From: Rhynchospora pubera
Taxonomy: Eukaryota > Streptophyta > Magnoliopsida > Poales > Cyperaceae
Reading direction: 5' to 3'
Length of the DNA: 64,000 nt
Assembly (NCBI GenBank): GCA_028095005.1
Contig: CM051459.1
Span: forward strand, 135,867,657 to 135,931,656
The position numbers and the translations under genes are program-made. The notes beneath the pieces are model-generated. The model had not been told where the DNA came from, did not search any database, and was given only the letters and a program-made list of their open reading frames with translations. Of the stretch, positions 1 through 12,271 are shown one piece after another. Each line of letters starts with the position of its first letter. Position 1 is the first letter of the stretch.

Positions 1-310
1 CATTGAAGACGAATCAAGATACCCGTATTCCAAGAAACAAAACCATTGAAAATGGATCAAAATACCCGTACTCCAAGAAACAAAACCATTGAAGACGGGT
101 CAAAATACCTGCATTCCAAGAAATCCAACTGTTAAAGGCGGGACTAAGATGACTCCTCGCTTCGAAACAATAAGACCTCGGGCACGAAGCTCCAATCAAA
201 CACAAACCAGAAATAAACCAAACCAAGACGAAAAACAAGGGGTCAAGAAGGGGCCACCAAAGCACGTCGTTCTACCAAGGTCCTCACAACATACTTTGGT
301 GGGGAGCATT
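1..310 (+). repeat. 3' internal end of an LTR retrotransposon, with a 43-bp tandem repeat
   Basis: Three copies of a 43-bp unit (starting at 1, 44 and 87, each beginning CATTGAA) precede unrecognised sequence. The purine-rich run GGTGGGGAGCATT at about 299-310 lies directly before a TGTTGACCC terminus, as a polypurine tract does before a 3' LTR. The rest of the element would lie off the left edge of the window. No protein domain is visible. Confidence 0.45.
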
Positions 311-1530
311 TGTTGACCCTAAAAATTAAGCCCAGAAAACCAAAGTACAAAATGCAACTTCAAGACAAAACCAAATTGCGAAAGCCAGAAGTCAAACAGC
401 GAAAACCAAATTTCCAAATTGCCAAAACTCAAAACTAAATTACCAAAAATACCAAACAAACTCCAAAAATTACCAAAAAATACCCAAAAAATTCTTAAGA
501 ATTATGGTGAATTATCATAATTTTTAAATCCCAAAAATACCCACACAAATCCCAAACTTTACAAAGAAACCCAAAAAATCCATAAAATTACTAAAATAAA
601 TCCATAAGGAATTTTACAAAAATACCCATAATTCCATATATTACTAAAATAAATCCATAACTTTACAAAGATTCCTTATATTTTTCTAAACTTACCCATA
701 AAATTTCATCCAAAAATACCCATGGGAAGGCCCCTAAATAATTTATTTTGGTTTGGCCTTAAAGAAATAAAAGGAAATTGGGAAAATCAAATGGAAATCC
801 CAGAAAAATGCAAAACCCTTGGCGCGTGCATCTGTTGGAGGGGATCCAGGGGTGGCCAAGGATGTCGCTGCCCCAGGAAAGAGTTACTATTTGTGTTTAA
901 AAAACTCGCGTGCACTTGTTGTTTGTGAACCGTATGCTGAAATTCAAAACAACTCTGTTGGCTCACGGAAGAACAAGAGCGCTCATCTCACTCTCTCTTG
1001 CGCTGGCCCACCTGCAGAGTCGCCCCTCCCAGAGTAAAAAAGAGAAACAGAAGAGGAGAGTTGTGATTTCACCATGAAAGCCAGGTAAAAACTCTAAACC
1101 GTCGACGTGGCCTTCTCCTCAGCCTCAGACGCGAAACTACTCTCTCCCGCCCACGGTTTATCGATACCAAACCCTAGCGCCGCTGGTGATGAGTCATTGG
1201 ATCAAAATCGAATGATGGAAGTGCCTCATGGTCCCAAGGCGAAACCCTAAGCCCCCTGCCTATATAAGGACCCCAAATCAGAAGGAAAGAAAAAAAAAGG
1301 GGAGGAGAGAAGAGGAGGCCGCTACACCTGGGTTAGGTTTAGATAGCCAATTAGAGATTTCAACATTAGATTGAAGCTAGGCATACATCAAACACTCAGG
1401 GAAGAGAGAGAAAGAGGTGAAATTGAGAACCTACATCTTGTAATCGCTCAGTCTTGAAATAAAGAAAGCTATTTTGAAGTGTCAATCGATAGTTTTGCTG
1501 TTCTCTTTCTTTAGCTCGGCCACCAATCAA
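311..1530 (+). mobile_element. Gypsy-like LTR (right end approximate)
   Basis: The sequence starts TGTTGACCC right after a polypurine-like tract. It holds an A/C-rich first half, a TATA box in CTATATAAGG (1259-1268), and an AATAAA-type signal near 1458, the order U3-R-U5 expected of a plant LTR on the plus strand. The right end is placed at a CA near 1530 but no second LTR or target duplication confirms it. The Gypsy assignment rests on the terminus and tract only. Confidence 0.45.
1261..1268 (+). promoter_or_regulatory. TATA box of the Gypsy-like LTR
   Basis: TATATAAG follows a GC-rich stretch and lies about 190 bp before the polyadenylation-like AAATAAAG, a spacing normal for the U3/R boundary of an LTR. 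Transcription would run rightwards. Confidence 0.45.
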
Positions 1531-1539
1531 TGGTGAGCT

Positions 1540-1790
1540 TGAGCATATGTATCAATGCTCCTAGGAGCCATGGTCTGAAGCATAGCATCAGTCATGGTCC
1601 TAGGATGGTTCTAGGATGTCTCATGAGGGTCTGAAGCATAGCTCCTAGCTTCATGGGATGTTCTTTTGTTCAATAAGGGAGTACACCATGGCTGCCATGT
1701 AGAGGTCTTGAGCATAGCTAAGTCTCTCATGGTAGTCTTAACTTGGCGTGGCAAAGGTCCAGAGCATAGCACTGGCCTAGCTATGTCCAA
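1540..1790. repeat. Degenerate tandem repeat with GAGCATAGC/GAAGCATAGC motifs
   Basis: Motifs such as CTGAAGCATAGC, TTGAGCATAGC and CAGAGCATAGC recur every 50-70 bp, mixed with TCATGG and CCTAGGA words. The copies are diverged. Short frames here have no recognisable coding content. Confidence 0.4.
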
Positions 1791-1799
1791 CGAATTAAC

Positions 1800-3906
1800 A
1801 ATCAAAAATGGCATAAAAAATGGTAAAAGTCCTGTTAAACCTCAAACCAGCCCTCATGTTTACAATTTTGTAGGATCAAAGTGCATAAGATGGTAGGAGT
1901 TCTGCATCTTTTAAGTTCAATTTCACATTTTCATGAAATGAATAAATATGTGCAAAAATACACAAAATCTGTCCAGAAATGGAATAAAAGAAATACAAGT
2001 TTATTTGTGCATAAAAACATAAAAATCAAACATAGACATCAAGAACAGGACCCTATGGACAGCAGGGAATCAAATTTGTCATTTCTGGAAATTTAGGCGG
2101 TTTTATATAAATTTATAAAGACAGTAGGGGTAATTCTTTAAATAATTCATTATTCTTCAAAACATTGGACTTTTCTGCAAAACTTCATACATAAAAGTGC
2201 ATAAACATATTAGAGTATCTCCACAAATTTTCAGAGTTTTTGAATAAACATGTTTAAGTAAATTATCATTTACCTTTAGTTAAAATTGCATAAGTGCATG
2301 AGTAGCGTGAGAATTTGCAACAAATATTAAAACAGACTTCAACAACTTCAAATACTTTTCTTTCTTATGACTAGTGCAAGTGGTTTTACTGCATCTGAAG
2401 CAACTCATACAAACAATCATTAAAACAGTGATAAAATATGCATAATTAACTCAAATCAAAATTGCAACGCTTGTGTAAATGCCTCCTATGCGATCTGCAA
2501 TGTTTTCTACATCAAAAGCAAGTTCAGATTAGTCTAAATAAGCCATAGAATTAAGTGTTTCTGCTGCAAAACGACTTACAAGTAAAATAAAAAATTGGAT
2601 AAAAGTAAACAAAACACACTTCATGTCTCATTGTCTCATATGGCAAATCAGGGCGTCTCAAAATAAAATAAAGGCATAGATAAACTAAAGTCAACCCCCT
2701 GAAGCTCCCCCGATATCTTCTGGCACAAAAGAACTGCTCAGTAGGCCCCACAGTAGAAGCTCAAATCAGACAAAAATCAATTCGAAATGTCTCAGTTGAG
2801 ATCATGTTCTCCTAAGCATCTTCATGACTAATCAACCTCACAAATCCCCTCAATACATGTCCGCGAGTGAAAGTAACCTCTCCCTGGCAAAGGAAGATGG
2901 CCAGAAAGTTTCAAGCACCATTAATGGCGACTCAAGCCCTCTCAGGTGCTGCACGGAAAAACGAAGCTCCACGATTTCAATTTATGACACCGGAGTGTTC
3001 TCCTAAGTCTTGCGATTCCAACGCATCCAAGAGCGACAAAAATGGTGGACGGAATCGTCTCAATTTCATCGGAGAAGAACCAGGGGCTTTTCTGCAAAAG
3101 TTCGTTCCCCTATCGGATTTGAAAGAGGAGAAGATCCGTCGCCACAAACGATCCCCTGCGACCAGAAAGCGTACAGCGAGTCACTGACATGGTGAAAACC
3201 CGCTACACGGTCTAACTGAAGACAGTCAACGCTCGTTCAAACCTCAATCTGCGCCTTGCCACGTCAGCTGCCACGCCAGCGCCAAATCAGATCAAGTCAG
3301 CTCCAAATCAGCGCCACTTTAGCCCCTTTTGATGACGTGGACCAATCAGGAATTTCCAAGTAAACAGAAAACTTCAAAAATTCATTAAAAATAGTAGGAA
3401 ACTCAGAAAAATTCAAATAAAATATCTAAAAATTCCTAAAAATCCAAATAAACCAAATCCACTTATATTTTGATATAAAAATCTGTCAAATTATTGGTCT
3501 TTTATATTTTTGAAGTATTTTCAAATTTTATAAAATTCTAAAAAGATGTTAAATCAATTTATAAAAATTCTAAAATAATCTTAAAACTCAATTAAATTGT
3601 CTTAACAAATTTTCATAAATAAAGATTGAGAAATTAAGGGAAATATATTAAATAATAAATATTTTTGAAAATAAACATACTAAAAAGATATTTCAAAAGT
3701 CTAAAACTAAAAATAAAAAAAAAAAGAAAATTGTTAAAATTGTAAAACCCAAAGAGAAACTCAAGAAATTAAAAGTCCAAACACGAAACCTAAAGTCAAG
3801 TCCGAAACCTCTCTACTTCAAGAACAAAAACTCTTCAGCAGATCGAAATGTCCTCAATTGGGTCCCATCAATTAGGTTTGGTACAGCAATCGAGTCCAGT
3901 CTAAAC
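1800..3906. other. Non-coding LTR-retrotransposon-like debris
   Basis: No gene is seen. The A-rich phrases around 3360-3460 resemble those in the LTR at 340-700 and in 19780-20120. Around 3250-3340 are CCACGTCAGC-type words common in plant LTR U3 regions. Short open frames at 2824-3187 match no family I know. Confidence 0.35.
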
Positions 3907-3910
3907 CAAA

Positions 3911-4264
3911 AGAAATAAATCTAAAACAAACGATTCCCTAGCCTTTACATATAATTCTTCAGATCCCTTAATCAGAGGTTCTCGTGAGCGATCACGGGGT
4001 AATTAACAGTAGGGGCTTGCGCCTACTGGAAAAAAAGGACCCACGAAATCAACAAACCTCTTTAAGAAGCGACTCGTGTTTTGGTTTAGAAATAAACCTA
4101 AAACAAACGATTCCCTAGCTTTTATATATAATTCTTCAGATCACTTAATCAGAGGTTCTCGTGAGCGATCACGGGGTAATTAACAGTAGGGGCTTGCGCC
4201 TACTGGAAAGAAAGGACCCACGAAATCAACAAAATTCTTTAAGAAGCGACTCGTGTTTTGGTTC
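3911..4264. repeat. 177-bp direct tandem duplication
   Basis: Two head-to-tail copies begin at AGAAATAAA (3911 and 4088) and share a 177-bp offset throughout, including GATCACGGGGTAATTAACAG and GACTCGTGTTTTGG (4071 and 4248). They differ at only a few bases, so the duplication is fairly recent. The unit is not recognised. Confidence 0.8.
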
Positions 4265-4364
4265 TCTTGTCGTTAAGAGATACTCGAACGGAGATCGAAC
4301 CTTAAGGAGGGTGAATCCAAGGCTATGTTTCCATTTCTCGAGGAATCCCAAATTCTATTCTTTG

Positions 4365-5470
4365 AGGGAATGACGAAAAAGCCGCAACAGCAAGAAGCAT
4401 ATTTTAATTGCCAAAGAAAATCGAATCGATATCTGAACTGGTAAATCTATATATGGATTCGATCGAGGTTTAAATAGTTGTTACTAATTCAAAAAAGTTG
4501 GTTGATGTCATATAATTATATTGAATATACTAAGAGATATTAAAGAGTTTAATAAATTATTAAGAACTTCAGAAAAATTATATGTACATTGAAATCCTAA
4601 AACACATTTTTAAATAGCTGATAACCTGATATATATATACATCAAGAAACATAAACCATGTTTTACAAAAATGAAATTTGTGATTTTCTAAATGCAAACA
4701 GGTAAAAAAGAGACTACCAATTAGCACAATTACAATAGTACAGCTCACTGTAACTATAAAACCGCAGTCGATAGAAATAAAATATAATGAGAAAGTTTAA
4801 TATGAACATAGTGCATATTAAACTTTCTCTTAATGAAAACTGAAATCAAATATAAAAAATTCACAGCAGAGCATTTGACTACGATCAATAATCCAAAAGT
4901 ACAAACAAATTACAACACACAAAGTGCAAACAAAAACGCGGTGGAGAAGGTAAAAATTAATTATATTCGCGATGACGTAAATGTCGATAAATTGAGACTT
5001 GATTACTTTCTGATTTTTCAATTGTACTTCTCACCTTGCCTTTTTCTTGTAACGCTTCAACTAAACCAAAAGGCAATAAAAAATTCACAATTATTCTTAG
5101 TTGAGATTTGAGAAGCTCATCTCTGTACCAACTACCAAACGTAATACCATTGTGATCGTTTATAAAAAGTTTAAATTAAAGAACCTCGCATCATTGTGTA
5201 AAGTTGGTTAAATGGCCCCATCATTTTAATTTCTTATTAATAGTTAGCTCATGGGACAATATAATTTTTATTTCATAAACAAAGATGGAGGTCAAACTTA
5301 TCGAATTTTTCGTCAAATTAAAAGCATATATGGACTTCAACCTTTGATTTCTGAATTATCAATTTAGTTACCACCAGACTACTAAGAAATATGTTTGAAC
5401 TTTTTAATGTAACAGAAAATTTAGCATAAAGGACCTTATGATTTCCATTTTCTGACAAATAATAAAAAAC
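4365..5470. other. AT-rich intergenic sequence, no gene seen
   Basis: Short frames on both strands around 4830-5110 overlap each other and have no recognisable domains. Nothing else can be supported here. Confidence 0.5.
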
Positions 5471-5471
5471 T

Positions 5472-6414
5472 TAGATTTTAGGGAAAATTGGATATAATCC
5501 CATCAAATCTTCCTCAATTGGATATAACCCCCTCTAATCTTTTAATTTAGGTATAACTCCCTCTAATCTGATTACTTGCGGATAAAACTCCTTTGGTTTA
5601 TTTTAAATCATATTATAAATAAAAGAAAATAATTTTTGTATTCTCTCACCAATATACCCCTCATGCCGATAGTCCTCTTCCTATCGTGGACCTTTCATCT
5701 TCTCACAGGCATTTGTAAATAAAAGACGATAAAATTCTGATTCATCTTCTTTCCAAATCACTAGATTATTCTCTTCTATATTTTATTTTAATTTATTTCC
5801 ATTCTCTCTCCTTTCTCTTCTCATCTCCATGTCTCTTCAAACCTTCAACAATAATTAGCTTAATTAATTCTCTGTTTTTTTTTCACGTTTTTTTCGTTTT
5901 CCCCCATAGATTAATTTTTTGCGACAAAGGAGTTCCAAACCTTAAGGAAATGAGGGTTTTTCTTGGGTCAGGTTTAAGATTGTCATAATGGGTTTGATTT
6001 GTTTTATTTTTTTTGCTAAATTATCATCTAAAGAATTTCTACAAAATACCATGCTTACGTGCTTCTTGAAGAACTTTCAACAAAAATATTATATTGGTCA
6101 GAGCTTCAGAGGCAGTGGGAAGGTGACAAAAGAGTTGATCGGAATTTTTTCAATTAAAGCTTTTTAATAAACAATAGTATAGAAATGAAAAGTCTAGGCG
6201 GCAAGACGAAGAGAAGCATGGCCAGGGGGTTATAATGGTCAGAGATGATAGAAATCATTATTTATTAATTAAAATATAATTTAAATTAATTAAAAGGGGT
6301 TATATACATGACTAATCAGATTATAGGGGGTTATACCCAAATTGAAGGATTTGAGGGGGTTATATCAAATTGAAGAAGATTAGAGGGGATATATCCAATT
6401 TTCTCTAGATTTTA
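5472..6414. mobile_element. Non-autonomous MULE, 925 bp, 9-bp target duplication
   Basis: TAGATTTTA occurs at 5472-5480 and 6406-6414. Between them the left end reads GGGAAAATTGGATATAATCC and the reverse complement of the right end reads GAGAAAATTGGATATATCCC. The inverted repeats continue imperfectly for about 100 bp with repeated GGATATAACCCCCTCTAATC-like words. A 9-bp duplication plus long terminal inverted repeats is the hallmark of Mutator-like elements. No transposase frame is present, so it is non-autonomous. The pyrimidine-rich middle (5640-5870) could be captured host sequence, but I do not recognise it. Confidence 0.8.
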
Positions 6415-7635
6415 GTTGCTGAAGAAAGAAAAAAAAGAGTTACATTTGCATAAAAGGAAATTATCAGAAGGCCTGATTCTACGTAAATAATATTCAAAAC
6501 AGGGTATTACAATGACGTAGCTATTTATTTTAGCAAGATGTGTATTTTAAATTAATATAATACATTATTCTAGCAATTAAAAAACAAAACAAAACGTGAC
6601 CCTCAATAAAACACAAACAAAAAGTAAGTATGAAAATAAAATAGTAAGAAAGAAGAAAAAAGCAAAGAAAAGATGAAAATGTATAAAAATTCATGCTGAC
6701 ATATTTTTGCCACCCATAAAAAATTGAAATTGCCAGCAAATTAACTTGCGTCTGATTCATAAAATGTTACATTTTCACTACAGCATGAATCATAAACCTT
6801 CAAAATCTTGAAGCATTACCAACAAGGGTGGCGCAGCTCCGGTGAGAAAGGCAGAGGAAGAGGTTTGGCAAAAAGATGGTTATCGGTTGCGTTGCGCAAG
6901 GGGTTGAACAAAATCAGAAACATACAGTATGTAGGGTGAAATGAATGCACACTGTATAACCCAACAAAACAGAGTAAAAATTCGTCGTTGCACTTCACGA
7001 TTTTTCCAGTTGAACCAGTTAGCAGCCTATTTTTTACGATTCACAGAGACACAGACCATCACCAAAAACTCACTTTTAATTTCAGGTTAAATTGGTAGAA
7101 CCGGTCAGTCCTTCCGATTTTTGACACACTATTTATTGCTAGAACGTAGATTTATACAAAATAAGCTGAAATAAAAAAAAAACTTCTATTATATGTTTTG
7201 TTTTACAATTAAAAATATGTAGGCAATAAAGTATATAACCAATAATTACAAAGTTCAGCGTGCAATATGTACAAATAAAACCATAAACAAACTAGAAATC
7301 GAACAACAATATCACATATATACAGAATCATAATACAATATTGGTTATATATTGTATGCACTCAGATCTGTATCTTTTGGAAAATAATCTGTTTGAAATA
7401 TATTTATCATTATTATTTATAAAGTGAAAAGTCCTAAAAATCTGAGTAAGATTTCTTAATATATAGTTATTATCCTTCACAGTGCATAGGTTCTTTTATT
7501 CATCATGAGATATCCATCGGTTGCATTTATTTTACAATTATAATATAATTGAACTAGTTTAAACTACATATTGAATCTCATAGCAAACTAAATTGTTATA
7601 TATACATAGAGAGAGATGTTATGGTGCATCGCAAT
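6415..7635. other. AT-rich intergenic sequence, no gene seen
   Basis: The short minus-strand frames at 6530-6998 are low-complexity and lack known motifs. No TE boundary could be drawn. Confidence 0.45.
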
Positions 7636-7965
7636 CAGGGGCGAAGCCATGTAGAAAATGGTGGGTCCATGGACCCACCTCAAAAAAAAATTTTAATTGA
7701 TATTGCATTTATTTCTAATTAAAAAAATCACAAAAAGTTAGGGATCCATCTCAAAAATTTGAAGGACCCAGCTGAACATATCGTGTTTGATTTGAATTGT
7801 ATAACGACGCATAAAAAATTACGTATGGACCCACGTAGTATTTGCTCTTGACTAATCGTCTTATTTCTTCCTCCCTAATGAATCTTATTAAGATAATTTT
7901 AGAATAGAATGGAATATTTGGAAAATAATTATTTGTAGCATATATATACTAGCGCGAATCTAACA
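7636..7965. mobile_element. Partial hAT-like element, same family as 49434-50204
   Basis: It begins CAGGGGCGAAGCC, a typical plant hAT terminus, followed by GGTGGGTCCATGGACCCACC. The block matches the other element in inverted orientation through the stretch containing GCATATATACTAGCGCGAAT. Similarity ends near 7965, so only one end of the element is preserved. Confidence 0.6.
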
Positions 7966-8034
7966 TATTGCATGAATTGTTAGGACATTATAAACAAAAG
8001 ATACCATAGAAGATCAAGAATACAATTTCGATAT

Positions 8035-8220
8035 TATTGGTGTGTTTGTTACGTTTTGAATAAGCCTTATTCCAAATAAAGACTTATTCAACTCCTTATT
8101 CCAATACCACCATAAAGTTGGAACAAAAGTGAATAAGAAGAGAGAGGAGAGAGAGAAGAGAGAAAAGATTATTCGGAAAGCTGAATAAGCTTATTCGGAA
8201 AGTTGCCAAACACACCCTAT
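8035..8220. mobile_element. Tourist-like MITE, 180 bp, TAT target duplication
   Basis: The ends are GGTGTGTTTG and its complement CAAACACACC, followed inward by GAATAAG-type inverted repeats. The 3-bp sequence TAT flanks both sides (8035-8037 and 8218-8220). This structure fits PIF/Harbinger-derived Tourist elements. Confidence 0.65.
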
Positions 8221-8531
8221 ATAATATAAAAACTGGCACTAAAATTACTAAATATTGTACATGTCAAAAAAATACCAAACGCCACAAAGAGATTAGAAAT
8301 ATTGTGGTTTGAATAGTGACCGAACTTTTTCGTATGCCTTCCATCTTTATATATCTATAATATAGTTCAATAAGATTTTTAATGAACCAATTTTGCAAAA
8401 TTATGAAAAAAGAAATTCAGAGGAAATTGTTGTTCAATAAGATTTTTGTATGTTAAGTATATATATATATATGTTTTTGTCCATATAGAAAAATAAGTGT
8501 TGTTCCTGTCTATATGATTTTTGTATTTTAA

Positions 8532-8532
<1 letters not shown>

Positions 8533-8586
<54 letters not shown>

Positions 8587-8984
8587 TTGGCTAAAGTATA
8601 CTCCAGCATACGGATCAAACCCGTATGCTAGAGTCGTTTCTGAAAATTTAAAATTCAAACAATCGATCCAAACCGTTCAAGTTGTTCACCATGTAAAAAT
8701 ATCCTTCAAGACCAAATTTTACATTTTTCCGAATTTTTTTGCTATATATTATGCTATTTTCAAATTGAAGGGCCAGAAATACTCCTTTACAACTCCATTA
8801 CAATGTTCTTTTAAAATATCATAATATATAGTAAAAAAATTCGAAAAAATATAAATTTTAGTTTCCTAGTAGATTTCAATATGGAGAACAATTTGAAAGC
8901 TTCGGATCGACTGTATGCATTTTAGATTGTGAGAAACGACTCCAGCATACGGGCTATCTATATGCTGGAGTATACTTTAGCCAA

Positions 8985-9019
<35 letters not shown>
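8533..9019. mobile_element. MITE with perfect 30-bp TIRs embedded in a (TA)n array
   Basis: Positions 8581-8610 (TAGAGATTGGCTAAAGTATA...) are the exact reverse complement of 8961-8990. The interior is largely self-complementary. (TA)n arrays lie directly outside both ends (8533-8582 and 8989-9019), so the element sits in a TA microsatellite as rice Micron elements do. The interior includes CGATCCAAACCGTTCAA, shared with other hairpin MITEs in this window. The sequence TATGTTTTTGTCCATATAGAAA occurs both left (about 8470) and right (about 9017) of the element. Confidence 0.75.
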
Positions 9020-9022
<3 letters not shown>

Positions 9023-9094
9023 TTTGTCCATATAGAAAGATTTTTGTATTTTTAATGATCCATTATGATTTTTGTCCCTGTCTCTCATTGTTGT

Positions 9095-9345
9095 TCAATT
9101 ATGATATTTTCAAATTAGAGGGCCTGAAATACTCTAATCATAATGTTTTTAAAAATATCATAATAAATAGCAAAAAATTTCGGAAAAATATAAAATTTGA
9201 TCTTCAAAGATATTTCAATGTGGAGAACAACTTGAACGGTTTGAATTAACCATTTGAATTTTGGATCTTGAAAAATGACTTGATGGCACAGGACCCTCCG
9301 TGCCATCGATGGCTCGTTAGCCATTCTCTCTCTATATATATAGAG
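9095..9345. mobile_element. Truncated hairpin MITE (right half)
   Basis: The block matches the right half of the element at 44641-45018: ATTATGATATTTTCAAATT, a TTTCAATGTGGAGAACAACTT-type segment and the end CATCGATGGCTCGTTAGCC. It ends beside CTCTCTCTATATATATA. The matching left half is absent. Confidence 0.6.
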
Positions 9346-11018
9346 TTATTTTTATAATATAATGGATAATGTTTTTCCCCGTCAATGGGTTGTTACGACG
9401 TGTTAAAAAATGCTGCATGCACCTAACCGGGCATGAATTTGTCAAGGACTCCCATCTTTGTTCAAATTGATTAACCTACTTTTAAAAGTATAATTGTACT
9501 GCCTGCGTCACGTACGCGCTATCCATTTGCAAAGTCTCATACCAACCTCGATCGTTTATTAATTAAATAGCATATATTATTTGACTTTAATTTAATTAAT
9601 TAACAAACTGACAGACAAAATTTTAATAACGATGAATTCGCCAATTGAAAGATATGCATTCGTCCTGTTTGTGCTGTGAAATTTAAGTAAAAGTGCAATA
9701 GTTCTCAATCTATTCAATCATTGCGGATTTACAGTTTCAATTTCAAGCAAGAGAACAAGCAATCAAGCATTTCTATTTCATCCATAACAACATTACAAAC
9801 AATTAATTTCCATAACTACATTTCAGTTTCATCTATAATCCTAATTTGCGAAATTAGCCCTACATTATCACAATAAAAAACATAAATTCCTAAAGGGTTG
9901 CCTATCGAGAGAGAAGAGTAGACACGGGAAAACGAAGCCGAGAAAAGTTGAGGCTGCCAAGAAGTACATTGGAGCATTGGAGCAGGCGATGGAACGGCTC
10001 AGTGAGAGACAGGGACGACGTATGGTGGAGACGGCGAAGAGAATAGTCAAGAGTGAGTGGAAGAGTCAACAGCTAGACAGAGATGAAGTTCTAGTATTTA
10101 ATTAGAAATTTTTTGGCAAAGAAGTGGCCGGACAGATCGATCTCTCAAATCTAATTTTTGGAATTTGTTTTGTTAACAAAATCGATCCTAAAAGTGTTGC
10201 TTTAAGAATTTTTTTTTAATAAAACCGATCTCAAATATATTTCTGAAAATATTTCAATTTCGAAACTGATCTTTATAACCAGTTTCTTCATAATAACCGG
10301 ATCTAAAAATTCAATAATGCCACTACATCTTTTTAGAAGGTGTTATCGAATTAAATAACATCTTCTAATTAGGCGGTGTTAAAACTCTTTTCTGATGGTG
10401 TGTTTCTGGCCCTCTTGTAATTTAGCTTCGTTACTCTTTTATAATTGCCTTTTTTTTAATTTATTGGTTTTTAATCAAGAGTGAAACATGAAACTAGGAT
10501 TTATCCAAATTTAAATCATAAATGTTGTGAAGAAGGGATATACTGATATTTCAACATATAATAACTATAAGGTAAGAACCTAATATAGCTTACGGAAAAC
10601 ATTATATATGTGCACTGCATAACTCAAATTGACGAATGGCATATTCCTATATGTTCATACGTACGTGTACGCATATTTAATAATTTATACACATTATATC
10701 TATATGTACAAGCAAATTTACGTAACGCACACTCAAAAAGAATAATAAATGTCCTAACGCTTACGTTACCGTTTGGAGTCAACGTTCTTCGTTAACATTA
10801 TATATAGTGGAGGTACAGATTTTTCTAAAATTGTTGATAAATTACAGAGGCTGATCGATTATCCTCAACAATTATATCTCGTTAAAATGATCAATCTGTA
10901 TTCTGGAAATATAAATATAAGTTATAATCATCATTTTTTATTTTTGATGTCTCATGAGATATAGGGTAATTAATTGTGTGTGGGTCCTTAATTGTACATG
11001 CAATGATGTTACTTTCTT
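9346..11018. other. Intergenic DNA with one possible coding remnant at 9848-10104
   Basis: Most of this is AT-rich and featureless. On the plus strand a frame without a good start runs across about 9848-10104 and encodes a basic helical-looking peptide containing KYIGALEQAMERLSERQ. It could be a captured or decayed exon. I recognise no family and would not call it a gene. Confidence 0.3.
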
Positions 11019-11165
11019 TAACATCATTTGGATAGGTGTGGGAAGAAGGGAAGAAGTGGGAAGAAGTATTGGGAAGTGTGTAATTTTGTGAGAGTTTGGA
11101 TTGTTTATAATTTTTTTTCTTCTTCTTCCTTCTTCTTCTTTCTTCCAACGATCCAAACGCACCCT
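11019..11165. mobile_element. Tourist-like MITE, degenerate copy
   Basis: Ends CATTTGGATAGGTGTGGG and CCAACGATCCAAACGCACCC are inverted. The interior phrase GGGAAGTGTGTAATTTTGTG is shared with the copies at 26542-26927 and 43378-43532. A CTTTA or TTA flank on each side may be the target duplication. Confidence 0.6.
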
Positions 11166-11202
11166 TTAGTAGAAAGTGGCGGGGGTTGGCCCTGCTTGTT
11201 TT

Positions 11203-11247
11203 AACAACAACAACAACAACAACAATAATAATAATAATAATAATAAT
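11203..11247. repeat. Compound (AAC)n(AAT)n microsatellite
   Basis: About seven AAC units are followed by about eight AAT units. Minus-strand frames through it encode only homopolymer runs. Confidence 0.9.
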
Positions 11248-12271
11248 CATTGTTTTTTTAAGTACATTTACCAAACATTGCTTTTAATGTTTTTTCAATA
11301 TATCATTTGCCAAACATTGTTTTTAGCTGAAAATCTTGAGATCTAGCAATTGAGAAAATTATTCGATGGCTGTGATAAATATCGACAAATTATAGAGGGA
11401 TCGAAAAAAAGTTCCATTCTTTTTTAGTTATTTTTTAAGCTTTTTGTAATACCCAATCGGCACTCTTACCGGCCACTGACCGACTCCGATGTTTTTCGAT
11501 ATTTTTCAGTATTTTTTTTTTTTTGTCGGATACTGTCGTTTTACAATCTGTTCCAATTTCTGGTATCATCGAAATTTTCCGATATCCGGTAAAATATTGA
11601 AAATACTTGTTTTTTTTTTGGGTCGATTTTGAAGAGATCTATAGTATAGAATACAGTTTCATTTCACTTTGTTTCTGCTACAGGAAAACAAATGCACACT
11701 GTTAATTAAGCTTATAATTTTTTGTTCGTACTTAATAAACTACGAAATTAGTTGCCAACAACTCATGCATATTTATATGGATGTTCAGTGACTCCGTTTT
11801 TTTTTCCGTAAAGAAAAGGAAAGTGTAATTCATAAGATGGACTACGCCTCTTTAATAATTAAATAAATGACCTTATTTTACAAATAATAATAATAATATA
11901 ATGAAGGAGATAGTACTCATTAAAATCGATCGTGACTTGCAATATAATTTTGGTTCTATTTTCCTTAATAAAATTTTAATAAACAAAAAATATAAATTAA
12001 GAGTATCTAATATAATTTAACATCAGATAGTTTAGAGATGCTATAATTAGTAATGTTCATATTACTATAATTTCTATCTTTGGACCATGGGAGATGGGGT
12101 TGCTTCACCGGTTTGCACAACTATTCTGTTTATTCATGAGTTCCTACTTGTGGTGCACAATTTTTTAAAATGTAGGTGGTGGTTATGACCTGTTTGACCC
12201 TAAAAATTCACCGTAAATGATCATGCAAAATGCAACGGGACATATCCATGGATTCTATACATCCAAAATTC

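Noticed and set aside
8379..8658. Frames with Tyr-Ile repeats
   Set aside because: Translation of a (TA)n microsatellite.
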